A stretch of DNA of 64,000 nt from NCBI RefSeq assembly GCF_014649495.1, contig NZ_BMTD01000014.1, forward strand, positions 180,848-244,847, read 5' to 3'. Under the pieces are notes generated by a model. The model saw only the letters and a list, made by a program, of their open reading frames with translations. It ran no database searches and was not told the DNA's origin. A program made the position numbers and the translations under genes. This DNA is from Streptomyces filipinensis. Its GTDB lineage: Bacteria; Actinomycetota; Actinomycetes; Streptomycetales; Streptomycetaceae. Shown here in pieces: positions 16,447-26,631 of this stretch. The stretch's first letter is position 1. Each line of letters starts with the position of its first letter.

Positions 16447-18384
16447 ATGTCCGCCCCCACCACTTCACGAACCACCGTCACCGAGCGCGAGGCACGCCAG
16501 GTGGCGGAGGCCGCCCGGCAACAGGACTGGCACAAGCCCAGCTTCGCCAAGGAACTGTTCCTCGGGCGTTTCCGGCTCGACCTCATCCACCCCCATCCGC
16601 TCCCCGACGACGAGTCCGTCCGGCGCGGCGAGGAGTTCCTCGCCAAGCTGCGCGCGTTCTGCGAGAGCACCGTCGACGGAGCCCGCATCGAGCGCGAGGC
16701 CCGTATCCCCGACGAGGTCGTGGCGGGCCTGAAGGAGCTCGGCGCCCTCGGCATGAAGATCGACCCCAAGTACGGCGGTCTCGGTCTCACCCAGCTGTAC
16801 TACAACAAGGCCCTCGCCCTGGTCGGCTCCGCGAGCGCCGCCGTCGGCGCGCTGCTCTCCGCCCACCAGTCGATCGGCGTCCCCCAGCCGCTGAAGATGT
16901 TCGGCACCCAGGAGCAGAAGGACGCCTTCCTGCCCCGCTGCGCCCGCACCGACATCTCCGCCTTCCTGCTCACCGAGCCGGACGTCGGCTCCGACCCGGC
17001 GCGGCTCGCCACCACCGCCGTACCCGACGGCGAGGACTACGTCCTCGACGGGGTGAAGCTGTGGACCACCAACGGCGTGGTCGCCGACCTCCTCGTCGTC
17101 ATGGCGCGCGTGCCGAAGTCCGAGGAGCACAAGGGCGGCATCACCGCGTTCGTCGTGGAGGCGGCCGCGGAGGGCATCACGGTCGAGAACCGCAACGCCT
17201 TCATGGGCCTGCGCGGCATCGAGAACGGCGTCACCCGATTCCACCGGGTGCGGGTGCCGGCCGCGAACCGCATCGGCCCCGAGGGTGCGGGCCTGAAGAT
17301 CGCGCTGACCACCCTCAACACCGGCCGGCTCTCGCTGCCGGCGATGTGCGCGGGCGCCGGCAAGTGGTGCCTGAAGATCGCCCGTGAATGGTCGGCGGAG
17401 CGCGAGCAGTGGGGCAAGCCGGTGGCGCTGCACGAGGCCGTCGGCTCCAAGATCAGTTTCATCGCGGCCACCACCTTCGCCCTGGAGGCCGTCCTCGACC
17501 TGTCCTCGCAGATGGCCGACGAGGACCGCAACGACATCCGCATCGAGGCCGCGCTCGCCAAGCTCTACGGCTCCGAGATGGCCTGGAAGATGGCCGACGA
17601 ACTGATCCAGATCCGTGGCGGACGCGGCTACGAGACCGCCGAGTCCCTCAGGGCGCGCGGCGAACGGGCGGTCCCGGCCGAGCAGATGCTGCGCGACCTG
17701 CGCATCAACCGCATCTTCGAGGGCTCGACGGAGATCATGCACCTGCTGATCGCCCGGGAGGCCGTCGACGCCCACCTCTCGGTCGCCGGTGACCTCATCG
17801 ACCCCGACAAGTCCCTGTCCGACAAGGCGAAAGCGGGCGCCAGCGCGGGTGTCTTCTACGCCAAGTGGCTGCCGAAACTGGTCGCCGGACCGGGGCAACT
17901 GCCCACGTCCTACGGCGAGTTCAAACACGACGTAGATCTGTCCGGGCATCTGCGCTACGTCGAGCGCACCGCCCGCAAGCTGGCCCGCTCCACCTTCTAC
18001 GCCATGTCCCGCTGGCAGGGCCGGATGGAGACCAAGCAGGGCTTCCTCGGGCGGATCGTGGACATCGGCGCCGAACTGTTCGCGATGAGCGCGGCCTGTG
18101 TCCGGGCCGAACTGCTGCGCAGCCGGGACGAACACGGCCGCGAGGCCTACCAGCTGGCCGACGCCTTCTGCCGGCAGGCCCGCATCCGGGTCGAGGAACT
18201 CTTCGACCGGCTGTGGACCAACACCGACGCCCTTGACCGGAGTGTGGTCAAGGGCGTTCTCGGCGGTGCCTACACCTGGCTGGAGGAAGGGGTCATCGAT
18301 CCGTCCGGAGACGGCCCGTGGATCGCCGAAGCGACCCCCGGAGCGTCCACACGGCAGAACGAGCGCCGCCCCTTCGGCGGCTGA
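16447..18384 (+). CDS. Acyl-CoA dehydrogenase, long form
   Basis: A 645-residue flavoenzyme that introduces the trans-2 double bond into acyl-CoA in fatty-acid beta-oxidation. The acyl-CoA dehydrogenase core is followed by a C-terminal extension of roughly 180 residues, like the long bacterial and very-long-chain types. Seen in the sequence: FLLTEPDVGSDPARL for the flavin/substrate site, LWTTNGVVADLLVVMARV, the QIRGGRGYE motif, and catalytic base E425 in IFEGSTEIM. The ATG at 16447 follows GAGGTG (16435-16440). It is not in an operon and is convergent with the small secreted protein downstream. Chain-length preference is not readable. Confidence 0.88.
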   Translation: MSAPTTSRTTVTEREARQVAEAARQQDWHKPSFAKELFLGRFRLDLIHPHPLPDDESVRRGEEFLAKLRAFCESTVDGARIEREARIPDEVVAGLKELGALGMKIDPKYGGLGLTQLYYNKALALVGSASAAVGALLSAHQSIGVPQPLKMFGTQEQKDAFLPRCARTDISAFLLTEPDVGSDPARLATTAVPDGEDYVLDGVKLWTTNGVVADLLVVMARVPKSEEHKGGITAFVVEAAAEGITVENRNAFMGLRGIENGVTRFHRVRVPAANRIGPEGAGLKIALTTLNTGRLSLPAMCAGAGKWCLKIAREWSAEREQWGKPVALHEAVGSKISFIAATTFALEAVLDLSSQMADEDRNDIRIEAALAKLYGSEMAWKMADELIQIRGGRGYETAESLRARGERAVPAEQMLRDLRINRIFEGSTEIMHLLIAREAVDAHLSVAGDLIDPDKSLSDKAKAGASAGVFYAKWLPKLVAGPGQLPTSYGEFKHDVDLSGHLRYVERTARKLARSTFYAMSRWQGRMETKQGFLGRIVDIGAELFAMSAACVRAELLRSRDEHGREAYQLADAFCRQARIRVEELFDRLWTNTDALDRSVVKGVLGGAYTWLEEGVIDPSGDGPWIAEATPGASTRQNERRPFGG

Positions 18385-18408
18385 GCCCCTCCTGGTCCGG
18401 CAGGCCGG

Positions 18409-18435
18409 GCGCCTGGGGTCAGTTGCCCCAGGTGC
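18409..18435. terminator. Bidirectional terminator between convergent genes
   Basis: A 10-bp stem with one G-T wobble, GCGCCTGGGG (18409-18418) against 18426-18435 with a seven-base loop. It sits in the gap after the acyl-CoA dehydrogenase and overlaps the stop codon of the minus-strand gene. Confidence 0.6.
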
Positions 18436-18895
18436 CCTGGTTCACGGCGCAGGTCCAGCCCGAGCCGCGCAGGGTGAACTTCACCTTGTAGGAGTGGGTG
18501 TTGAGCAGGTGGGTCTGCACCTTGACGCCGAGGCTCGCCTTCTTGTTCAGCGTCCCGGTGTACACGGTCACCGTCTTCGAGGTCTTGTGGGTGACCCGGC
18601 CGCCCGTGGCCTTGGCCGAGCCGAAGCGGATGTTGGCGACATCCGTGACGGTGAAGCTGACCTTCTTGAAGCTCTTGGTCGTGCTCTTGTTCTTGATGCC
18701 GAAGTACAGGCCGCCGTTGGTCACCCAGTGGTTCGAGTTGATGTAGAAACGCGTCGGGTAGCTCAGGGTGAGCGGGCAGCCGGAGCTGCTGCTCGGCGTC
18801 TTGGCGGCGGCGAACGCGCCCCCGGCCAGGCCGAGCTGAGCGGCGGTCAGCAGACCGGTCGTCGCCAGGACGGCCGTCGTGCGCATGCGGTTCAT
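18419..18895 (-). CDS. Small secreted protein, family not recognised
   Basis: A 158-residue exported protein. The start at 18895 follows GAGGAG. A signal peptide of about 29 residues ends near GGAFA-AAKTP. The mature part starts with a serine run and has two cysteines far apart (in SGCPLTL and GWTCAV) that could form one disulfide. It is otherwise lysine/threonine/serine-rich with alternating hydrophobic residues, suggesting a single beta-sandwich domain. No catalytic motif is evident. The mature domain is strongly basic and may bind the cell wall or polysaccharide, but that is a guess from charge. Confidence 0.75.
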   Translation of the reverse strand: MNRMRTTAVLATTGLLTAAQLGLAGGAFAAAKTPSSSSGCPLTLSYPTRFYINSNHWVTNGGLYFGIKNKSTTKSFKKVSFTVTDVANIRFGSAKATGGRVTHKTSKTVTVYTGTLNKKASLGVKVQTHLLNTHSYKVKFTLRGSGWTCAVNQGTWGN

Positions 18896-19242
18896 GGTGG
18901 TGACTCCTCCCCGTTTGGCCCCTCTTCGCGGGCCCCGACGCAGAAGGATGCCATCACCGAAGCCCCGACGCGCGCGATTTCGGCGGTACTCGTCGTCCGG
19001 AATCGCGTCGCCCCGACCCGGGCGTGACGGTCCCGGTCCTTGTCCGGCGCGGTGTCCGGGCCGCGACCGGGGTGGATCCCCGGCGCTCCCCGGCACCGAT
19101 CTTGAGACCGAACTGTTATCACACGATCTTCACGGATGCCTCACAACGGGAAAACCGCTCCACCCGGCGGCGCACCCTCTCCACACCCCCGCCCGGGGGA
19201 CGCCCTGTCCTGACACCCACCGCATGCGGCCACAATGGAGGG
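18896..19242. other. Divergent intergenic region (small secreted protein / dxr)
   Basis: No gene is supported. It must contain promoters for both flanking genes. TTGAGA at 19102-19107 is a possible -35 for dxr, but I see no convincing -10 at the right distance. Confidence 0.35.
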
Positions 19243-20514
19243 ATGACCGACAGCCCCGCCCATCCGGCGCCCCTCGCCGACCCGCACCTCGTCTACGACC
19301 CCCGCGCGGGCGACGGCCCCAAGGACGTGGTGATCCTCGGCTCCACCGGATCCATCGGCACCCAGGCCATCGACCTCGTGCTGCGCCACCCCGACCGCTT
19401 CCGGGTCACCGCCCTGTCCGCGAACGGCGGCCGGGTCGCCCTCCTCGCCGAGCAGGCCCGCCGGCTGCGGGTGCGGACCGTCGCGGTCGCCCGCGAGGAC
19501 GTCGTACCCGCCCTGCGCGAGGCGCTCGCCGCCGAGTACGGCCCCGGCGAGCCGCTCCCCGGCATCCTCGCCGGAGCGGACGCCGCCACCCAGGTCGCCG
19601 CCTCCGACTGCCACACGGTGCTGAACGGCATCACCGGCTCCATCGGGCTGGCCCCCACCCTCGCCGCCCTGGAGGCGGGCCGCACCCTCGCGCTCGCCAA
19701 CAAGGAGTCCCTGATCGTCGGGGGGCCGCTGGTCAAGGCGCTCGCCAAGCCCGGCCAGATCATCCCGGTCGACTCCGAGCACGCCGCCCTCTTCCAGGCC
19801 CTCGCCTGCGGCACCCGCGCCGACGTCCGCAAGCTGGTCGTCACCGCCTCCGGCGGCCCCTTCCGCGGCCGCACCAAGGCCGAGCTGGCGCACGTCACCG
19901 TCGAGGACGCCCTCGCCCACCCGACCTGGGCCATGGGCCCGGTGATCACGATCAACTCCGCGACCCTCGTCAACAAGGGCCTGGAGGTCATCGAGGCACA
20001 CCTCCTCTACGACATTCCCTTCGACCGCATTGAGGTGGTCGTGCATCCCCAGTCGTATGTTCACTCGATGGTCGAGTTCACCGACGGTTCCACGATCGCC
20101 CAGGCGACGCCCCCCGACATGCGCGGGCCCATCGCCATCGGTCTGGGCTGGCCCGAACGCGTCCCCGACGCCGCGCCCGCCTTCGCCTGGAACCAGGCCT
20201 CCACCTGGGAGTTCTTCCCGCTGGACAACGAGGCCTTCCCGTCGGTCGACCTCGCCCGGCACGTGGGGCGGCTCGCGGGGACCGCCCCGGCGGTGTTCAA
20301 TGCGGCCAACGAGGAGTGCGTCGAGGCCTTCCGCAGCGGCGCGCTGCCCTTCAACGGGATCATGGAGACCGTCACCCGGGTCGTCGAGGAGCACGGCACC
20401 CCCGTCACGGGAACTTCGCTCACGGTGTCGGACGTCCTCGAAGCGGAGACCTGGGCCCGCGCCCGGGCCCGCGAACTGACAGCCACGACGGCAACCGCGG
20501 AGGCGCGTGCATGA
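19243..20514 (+). CDS. dxr: 1-deoxy-D-xylulose-5-phosphate reductoisomerase
   Basis: A 423-residue enzyme that converts 1-deoxy-D-xylulose 5-phosphate to 2-C-methyl-D-erythritol 4-phosphate using NADPH and a divalent metal, the first committed MEP-pathway step to isoprenoids. The nucleotide loop is GSTGSIGTQ near residues 31-39. The substrate and metal region shows LANKESLI, VTASGGPFRGRT, HPTWAMGPVITINSATL and VVHPQSYVHSMVEF. The start at ATG 19243 agrees with family length; a GGAGGG run is directly against it, so ribosome spacing is unusual. It overlaps the site-2 protease gene by four bases (ATGA), and ispG follows, making an isoprenoid/envelope operon. Confidence 0.96.
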   Translation: MTDSPAHPAPLADPHLVYDPRAGDGPKDVVILGSTGSIGTQAIDLVLRHPDRFRVTALSANGGRVALLAEQARRLRVRTVAVAREDVVPALREALAAEYGPGEPLPGILAGADAATQVAASDCHTVLNGITGSIGLAPTLAALEAGRTLALANKESLIVGGPLVKALAKPGQIIPVDSEHAALFQALACGTRADVRKLVVTASGGPFRGRTKAELAHVTVEDALAHPTWAMGPVITINSATLVNKGLEVIEAHLLYDIPFDRIEVVVHPQSYVHSMVEFTDGSTIAQATPPDMRGPIAIGLGWPERVPDAAPAFAWNQASTWEFFPLDNEAFPSVDLARHVGRLAGTAPAVFNAANEECVEAFRSGALPFNGIMETVTRVVEEHGTPVTGTSLTVSDVLEAETWARARARELTATTATAEARA

Positions 20515-21812
20515 CGACGTTGATGTTCATCCTCGGCATAGGGGTCTTCTTCGTCGGCCTGCTCGTCTCGATCGCGTGGCACGAGCTGGGGCACCTGTCC
20601 ACGGCCAAGCTCTTCGGCATCCGCGTCCCGCAGTACATGGTCGGCTTCGGCCCCACCATCTGGTCGCGGAAGAAGGGCGAGACCGAGTACGGCTTCAAGG
20701 CGATCCCGCTCGGCGGCTACATCCGCATGATCGGCATGTTCCCGCCCGACGAGGAGGGCCGGGTGTCCGCCCGCTCGACCTCGCCGTGGCGCGGCATGAT
20801 CGAGGACGCCCGCTCCGCGGCCTTCGAGGAACTGCAGCCCGGTGACGAGACCCGCATGTTCTACACGCGCAAGCCGTGGAAGCGTGTCATCGTCATGTTC
20901 GCCGGCCCCTTCATGAACCTGATCCTCGCGATCGCCCTGTTCTTCACCGTGCTCATGGGCTTCGGCATCCAGCAGCAGACCACCACCGTCGCCTCCGTGT
21001 CGCCCTGCGCCATCGCCCAGAGCGAGCACCGCGACACCTGCAAGAAGTCCGACCCGGTCTCCCCGGCGCAGAAGGCCGGCCTGAAGGCCGGCGACAAGAT
21101 CGTCTCCTTCGACGGCGTGCGGACCACCGACTGGAACACCCTCTCGGACCTCATCCGCGACAGCGCCGGAAAGAACGTCGCGATCGTCGTCGACCGCAAG
21201 GGGCAACAGCAGACCCTGCACGCGACGATCACCAAGAACAAGGTCGCCAAGAAGGACGCCGGCGGACAGTACGTCAACGGCTACGTCGAGGCCGGTTTCC
21301 TCGGCTTCAGCTCCGCCACCGGCGTCGTCCACCAGGACTTCGGCCAGTCCGTGACCTGGATGTCCGACCGGGTCGGCGACGCCGTCGACTCCCTCGCCGC
21401 ACTGCCCGGCAAGATCCCGGCCCTGTGGAACGCGGCCTTCGGCAACGGCCCGCGCGAGCCGGACTCCCCGATGGGCATCGTCGGCGCGGCCCGCATCACC
21501 GGCGAGATCGCCACCCTCGACATCCCCGCCTCCCAGCAGGTGGCAGGGTTCGTGATGCTCCTCGCCGGCTTCAACCTCTCCCTGTTCCTCTTCAACATGC
21601 TCCCGCTGCTCCCGCTCGACGGCGGGCACATCGCGGGCGCCCTGTGGGAGGCGCTCCGGCGGAACGTGGCCAGGGTGCTCCGCCGCCCGGACCCGGGACC
21701 GTTCGACGTGGCGAAGCTGATGCCGGTGGCGTACGTGGTGGCCGGGATCTTCGTCTGCTTCACCGTCCTGGTGCTGATCGCGGACGTGGTCAACCCGGTG
21801 AAAATCTCCTAG
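20511..21812 (+). CDS. Site-2 (M50, RseP-like) intramembrane metalloprotease
   Basis: A 433-residue zinc protease that cleaves membrane-spanning substrates, usually anti-sigma factors. HELGH is at residues 24-28 in the first transmembrane helix. A periplasmic-side PDZ domain includes AQKAGLKAGDKIVSFDGV. The second active-site motif, NMLPLLPLDGGH, lies in a late membrane helix. Starts overlap the dxr stop (ATGA) with GGAGG at 20499-20503, so translation is probably coupled. Pairing with dxr and ispG is conserved in actinobacteria. Its natural substrate in this organism cannot be told from the window. Confidence 0.93.
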   Translation: MTTLMFILGIGVFFVGLLVSIAWHELGHLSTAKLFGIRVPQYMVGFGPTIWSRKKGETEYGFKAIPLGGYIRMIGMFPPDEEGRVSARSTSPWRGMIEDARSAAFEELQPGDETRMFYTRKPWKRVIVMFAGPFMNLILAIALFFTVLMGFGIQQQTTTVASVSPCAIAQSEHRDTCKKSDPVSPAQKAGLKAGDKIVSFDGVRTTDWNTLSDLIRDSAGKNVAIVVDRKGQQQTLHATITKNKVAKKDAGGQYVNGYVEAGFLGFSSATGVVHQDFGQSVTWMSDRVGDAVDSLAALPGKIPALWNAAFGNGPREPDSPMGIVGAARITGEIATLDIPASQQVAGFVMLLAGFNLSLFLFNMLPLLPLDGGHIAGALWEALRRNVARVLRRPDPGPFDVAKLMPVAYVVAGIFVCFTVLVLIADVVNPVKIS

Positions 21813-21828
21813 CCGCCCGATGTTCGAC

Positions 21829-21857
21829 GCGGCCCGGAACCCTGTGGTCCGGGCCGC
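21829..21857 (+). terminator. Hairpin between the site-2 protease and ispG
   Basis: A perfect 10-bp GC stem, GCGGCCCGGA (21829-21838) with 21848-21857 and a nine-base loop, 17 bases after the protease stop. It may end the dxr transcript or act as a partial terminator or processing site before ispG. Confidence 0.75.
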
Positions 21858-21982
21858 CTTCCATCGAGTGGGTTTGCCGGGTGGGATGTGCTCGGGCCAG
21901 AGCCCGTGCCGTAATCTCGAAGCCTGGAGCCCGCCCGCCCGCGGGGCCGGACCTTGATCCACGACTTGGGGTTGCACAGCAG

Positions 21983-23140
<1,158 letters not shown>

Positions 23141-23167
23141 GCCTCCATCCCGGCGGCGGGTGCGGCG

Positions 23168-23233
23168 CCCCGGAAGGGGCGCGGGGAACCGCGCGACAAG
23201 CCGCCCCCGGCCCGCAGTCGCCGGCGAACCGAG
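23168..23233 (+). repeat. Dispersed intergenic repeat, copy 1
   Basis: A GC-rich element that begins GGAAGGGGCGCGGGGAACCG, continues CGCGACAAGCC and ends in GCCGGCGAACC. A close copy is at 28720-28785 and a partial, rearranged copy at 26531-26565. All three are in intergenic gaps after or before coding regions. Similar GGGGCGCGGGGAAC-GCGCGAC sequences are widespread in Streptomyces intergenic DNA. Confidence 0.7.
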
Positions 23234-23273
23234 GCCGCCCGAGCTGGAAGGCGCACCGCCAGGCGGGCGCAGC

Positions 23274-23279
23274 TATAGT
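23274..23279 (+). promoter_or_regulatory. -10 box of the 23317 acetyltransferase gene
   Basis: TATAGT matches the principal -10 consensus in five of six bases and lies 37 bases before the GTG start, in a promoter-sized gap after ispG. No clear -35 is seen. Confidence 0.55.
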
Positions 23280-23316
23280 GCGGGGATCAGCAGAACCCCA
23301 GGGTGAGGCCCCGTAC

Positions 23317-24165
23317 GTGTTGACCCAGACCACCTCTCGGGTGCTCGAACCGAGTGACCTCGACGCCGCGCTCGCCGTCCTCGACCGCGAGCCGGTGGCG
23401 AACGCCTTCGTGACCGCCCGGGTCCAGGTCGCCGGACTGGACCCGTGGCGCCTGGGCGGCGAGATGTGGGGTTGGTACGAGGACGGCATGCTCACGTCCC
23501 TGTGCTACGCGGGCGCCAACCTGGTCCCGGTCTGCGCCACCCCGCGCGCCGTCCGGGCCTTCGCCGACCGCGCCCGCCGGGCCGGCCGCCGCTGCTCCTC
23601 CATCGTCGGCCCCGCCGAAGCCACCGCCGCGCTGTGGCGCCTGCTGGAGCCCAACTGGGGGCCCGCCCGCGAGGTCCGTGCCCAGCAGCCCCTGATGGTC
23701 ACCGACCGCATGCCCGCCGACATCGCCCCGGACCCCTACGTCCGCCGCGTCCGCAAGGACGAGATGGAAACGATCATGCCGGCGTGCGTGGCGATGTTCA
23801 CCGAGGAGGTGGGCGTATCGCCCATGGCCGGCGACGGCGGCCTGCTCTACCAGGCCCGTGTCGCCGAACTCGTCGGCGCCGGCCGCTCCTTCGCCCGCCT
23901 GGACCAGCACGGCAAGGTCGTCTTCAAGGCGGAGATCGGCGCGGCGACCCGGCAGGCCTGCCAGATCCAGGGCGTGTGGGTGGCCCCGGAGTACCGGGGC
24001 AGGGGCCTGGCGGCGCCGGGCATGGCCGCCGTCCTGCGCTACGCCCTCGCCGACGTGGCTCCGGTGGTCAGCCTGTACGTGAACGACTTCAACACGGCGG
24101 CGCGGCGGGCGTACCGCAGGGTGGGCTTCCAAGAGGTGGGCGCCTTCATGAGTGTGCTGTTCTGA
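23317..24165 (+). CDS. GNAT acetyltransferase with DUF4081-type N-terminal domain
   Basis: A 282-residue cytoplasmic protein. The N-terminal half (about 1-130) resembles the DUF4081 domain found fused to actinobacterial acetyltransferases. The C-terminal half is a GNAT fold with the acetyl-CoA loop VWVAPEYRGRGLAAPGM and the late motif SLYVNDFNTAARRAYRRVGF. It should transfer an acetyl group from acetyl-CoA to an amine; the acceptor is unknown. Start GTG 23317 follows AGGGTGAGG at 23300-23308. It has its own -10 box and lies 20 bases before a second GNAT gene. The position between ispG and proS is conserved in streptomycetes. Confidence 0.85.
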   Translation: MLTQTTSRVLEPSDLDAALAVLDREPVANAFVTARVQVAGLDPWRLGGEMWGWYEDGMLTSLCYAGANLVPVCATPRAVRAFADRARRAGRRCSSIVGPAEATAALWRLLEPNWGPAREVRAQQPLMVTDRMPADIAPDPYVRRVRKDEMETIMPACVAMFTEEVGVSPMAGDGGLLYQARVAELVGAGRSFARLDQHGKVVFKAEIGAATRQACQIQGVWVAPEYRGRGLAAPGMAAVLRYALADVAPVVSLYVNDFNTAARRAYRRVGFQEVGAFMSVLF

Positions 24166-24185
24166 ACGCCCTGTACGCTCCCCGC

Positions 24186-24716
24186 ATGGACCTCGTGATC
24201 GGCCCCCTGGACCTCGCAGCCCACGTCGACGAGGCCCTCGCCGTCCAGGCCGTCGCCTTCGGCCTCGGCCCCGAAGAGGTCGCCGTACGACGGCAGATCG
24301 TCCAGCGCCACATGCAGTACCAGGGCGCGCGGGCCCTCGGCGCGAGCGCCGACGGACACCTCGTCGGATTCGTGTACGGCATGCCCAACAGCCGTACCCA
24401 CTGGTGGTCCACCGTCGTGGAGCCCTACCTGCGCGCGGGCGGCAACGACTTCTGGCTGGACGACTCCTTCGTGATCACCGAACTGCACGTCCACCCCGGC
24501 CATCAGAACCGCGGCATCGGGCGCCGTCTGATCACCACCATCACCGACACCGCCAGCGAACCCCGCTCGATCCTCTCCGCGATCGACACCGACAGCCCGG
24601 CCCGCGGCCTGTACCACTCCCTCGGCTATGTGGACCTCGCCCGCCGGGTCCACTTCCCGAGCGCGCCACGGCCGTACGCGGTGATGGGCGCCCCGCTGCC
24701 GCTGCGCCGCGCATAG
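24186..24716 (+). CDS. GNAT-family N-acetyltransferase
   Basis: A 176-residue single-domain GNAT protein. Motif A is ITELHVHPGHQNRGIGRRL, giving the pyrophosphate-binding Q/RxxGxG/A loop, and the end of the fold is ARGLYHSLGYVDLARR. The substrate is unknown. ATG 24186 lies 20 bases after the preceding acetyltransferase, so the two are likely co-transcribed. The genes are not close duplicates; this one lacks the DUF4081 half. Confidence 0.85.
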   Translation: MDLVIGPLDLAAHVDEALAVQAVAFGLGPEEVAVRRQIVQRHMQYQGARALGASADGHLVGFVYGMPNSRTHWWSTVVEPYLRAGGNDFWLDDSFVITELHVHPGHQNRGIGRRLITTITDTASEPRSILSAIDTDSPARGLYHSLGYVDLARRVHFPSAPRPYAVMGAPLPLRRA

Positions 24717-24804
24717 CACCCGCGTCCTAACCGATTTCCACCGGCACAGCCAGCCCGGCTAACCTCCTATGCCATCACCCTTACCTGGCAGGAGTACGAG
24801 AACC

Positions 24805-26508
24805 ATGGCCAACGCACCGGTCCAGCGCATGTCCCAGTTGATGGCGAAGACGCTGCGCGACGACCCGGCGGACGCCGAGGTCCTCAGCCACAAGCTCCTC
24901 GTCCGCGCCGGCTACGTCCGCCGCACGGCCGCCGGCATCTGGAGCTGGCTGCCCCTCGGCAAGAAGGTCCTCTCCAACGTGGAGCGGATCGTCCGCGAGG
25001 AGATGGACGCCATCGGCGCCCAGGAGGTCACGCTGCCCGCCCTGCTGCCCCGCGAGCCCTACGAGGCGACCGGCCGCTGGGACGAGTACGGCCAGGAGCT
25101 GTTCCGGCTCCAGGACCGCAAGGGCGGCGACTACCTCCTCGGCCCCACCCACGAGGAGATCTTCACCCTCCTGGTCAAGGACCAGTGCACGTCCTACAAG
25201 GACCTGCCGGTGATCCTGTACCAGATCCAGACCAAGTTCCGGGACGAGGCCCGCCCCCGGGCCGGCATCCTGCGCGGCCGCGAGTTCCTGATGAAGGACT
25301 CGTACTCGTTCGACCTGGAGGACGAGGGCCTCGCCCGGTCCTACGCCCTGCACCGCCAGGCCTACCAGCGCGTCTTCGAGCGCCTCGGCCTCGACTACCG
25401 CATCTGCGCGGCCACCGCCGGCGCCATGGGCGGCTCGAAGTCCGAGGAGTTCCTGGCCCCCGCCGAGGCCGGCGAGGACACCTTCGCGGACTGCCCGAAC
25501 TGCGACTTCGCCGCCAACACCGAGGCGATCACCTACGCCCTGCGACCCGTCGACGGCTCGGACGTCCCCGCGCTGGAGGAGATCCCGACCCCCGACACCC
25601 CCACCATCGAGACCCTGGCCGCCTCCCTCGGCGTCCCCGCCTCCGCGACGCTGAAGAACCTGCTGGTGAAGGTGGACGGCGAGATCGTCGCCGTCGGCGT
25701 GCCCGGCGACCGCGAGGTGGACCTCGGCAAGGTCGAGGCGCACTTCGCCCCGGCCGCCGTCGAGATGGTCACCGAGGCGGACTTCGCCGGCCGTCCCGAC
25801 CTGGTCCGCGGCTATGTCGGCCCGCAGGGCCTGGGCGAGAAGGTGACCTACATCGCCGACCCGCGCGTGGCCCCCGGCACCTCCTGGATCACCGGCGCCA
25901 ACAAGGACCAGACCCACGCCAGGAACGTCGTCGCCGGCCGTGACTTCGAGGCCGACGCGTACGTGGACGTCGTCGTGGTCCAGGAGGGCGACCCCTGCCC
26001 CCAGTGCGGCACCGGCCTGAAGCTGGACCGCGCCATCGAGATCGGCCACATCTTCCAGCTGGGCCGCAAGTACACCGACGCCCTCAAGCTCGACGTCCTC
26101 GGCCAGCACGGCAAGCCGGTCCGCGTCACCATGGGCTCCTACGGCATCGGCGTCTCCCGCGCCGTCGCCGCGCTCGCCGAGCAGACCGCCGACGACAAGG
26201 GCCTGGTGTGGCCCAAGGAGGTCGCCCCGGCCGACGTGCACGTGGTCGCCGCCGGCAAGGCCCTGCAGACCGAGCTGGCCCTCGACGTCGCCGAGAAGCT
26301 GGCCGCCGCGGGCGTCCGCGTGCTGGTCGACGACCGCGCCGGCGTCTCCCCGGGCGTGAAGTTCACCGACGCCGAGCTGATCGGCGTCCCGCAGATCCTG
26401 GTCGCCGGCCGCCGCTCCGCCGAGGGCGTCCTGGAACTGAAGGACCGCAGGACCGGCGAGCGCGAGGAACTGTCGGTCGAGGACGCGATCGCCCGTCTGA
26501 CGGCGTAG
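24805..26508 (+). CDS. proS: Prolyl-tRNA synthetase (bacterial type with editing insertion)
   Basis: A 567-residue class II synthetase that charges tRNA-Pro with proline. Motif 2 is in FRDEARPRAGILRGREFLMK and motif 3 in MGSYGIGVSRAVAALAEQ. An insertion of about 180 residues between motifs 2 and 3 (starting near TPTIETLAASLGVPASATLK) is the INS editing domain that removes mis-charged alanine. The C-terminal anticodon-binding domain contains GVRVLVDDRAGVSPGVKF. The ATG at 24805 follows GGCAGGAG. It is transcribed alone or with the two GNAT genes and ends in a double hairpin. Confidence 0.97.
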   Translation: MANAPVQRMSQLMAKTLRDDPADAEVLSHKLLVRAGYVRRTAAGIWSWLPLGKKVLSNVERIVREEMDAIGAQEVTLPALLPREPYEATGRWDEYGQELFRLQDRKGGDYLLGPTHEEIFTLLVKDQCTSYKDLPVILYQIQTKFRDEARPRAGILRGREFLMKDSYSFDLEDEGLARSYALHRQAYQRVFERLGLDYRICAATAGAMGGSKSEEFLAPAEAGEDTFADCPNCDFAANTEAITYALRPVDGSDVPALEEIPTPDTPTIETLAASLGVPASATLKNLLVKVDGEIVAVGVPGDREVDLGKVEAHFAPAAVEMVTEADFAGRPDLVRGYVGPQGLGEKVTYIADPRVAPGTSWITGANKDQTHARNVVAGRDFEADAYVDVVVVQEGDPCPQCGTGLKLDRAIEIGHIFQLGRKYTDALKLDVLGQHGKPVRVTMGSYGIGVSRAVAALAEQTADDKGLVWPKEVAPADVHVVAAGKALQTELALDVAEKLAAAGVRVLVDDRAGVSPGVKFTDAELIGVPQILVAGRRSAEGVLELKDRRTGEREELSVEDAIARLTA

Positions 26509-26520
26509 TCAGGGGGTGGT

Positions 26521-26580
26521 TTCCCCGCGCCCGGAAGGGCGCGGGGAACACCGCGGGCGACCGGAGCGCGACCCGCGGTG
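26521..26580. terminator. Tandem bidirectional hairpins after proS
   Basis: The first hairpin is a perfect 12-bp stem, TTCCCCGCGCCC (26521-26532) with 26537-26548, closed by a GGAA tetraloop. Immediately after, CACCGCGGG (26549-26557) pairs with 26572-26580. The pair sits in the convergent gap between proS and the minus-strand kinase-like gene and should stop both. Part of it resembles the dispersed repeat at 23168 and 28720. Confidence 0.85.
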
Positions 26581-26631
26581 CCACGACGGTCCGGACGACC
26601 CCGGACCACCACGGCCGGCAGCACAGCCGGC

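Noticed and set aside
16123..18384. Acyl-CoA dehydrogenase starting at 16123
   Set aside because: The extra 108 residues do not resemble the family, whereas ATG 16447 has GAGGTG at the right distance.
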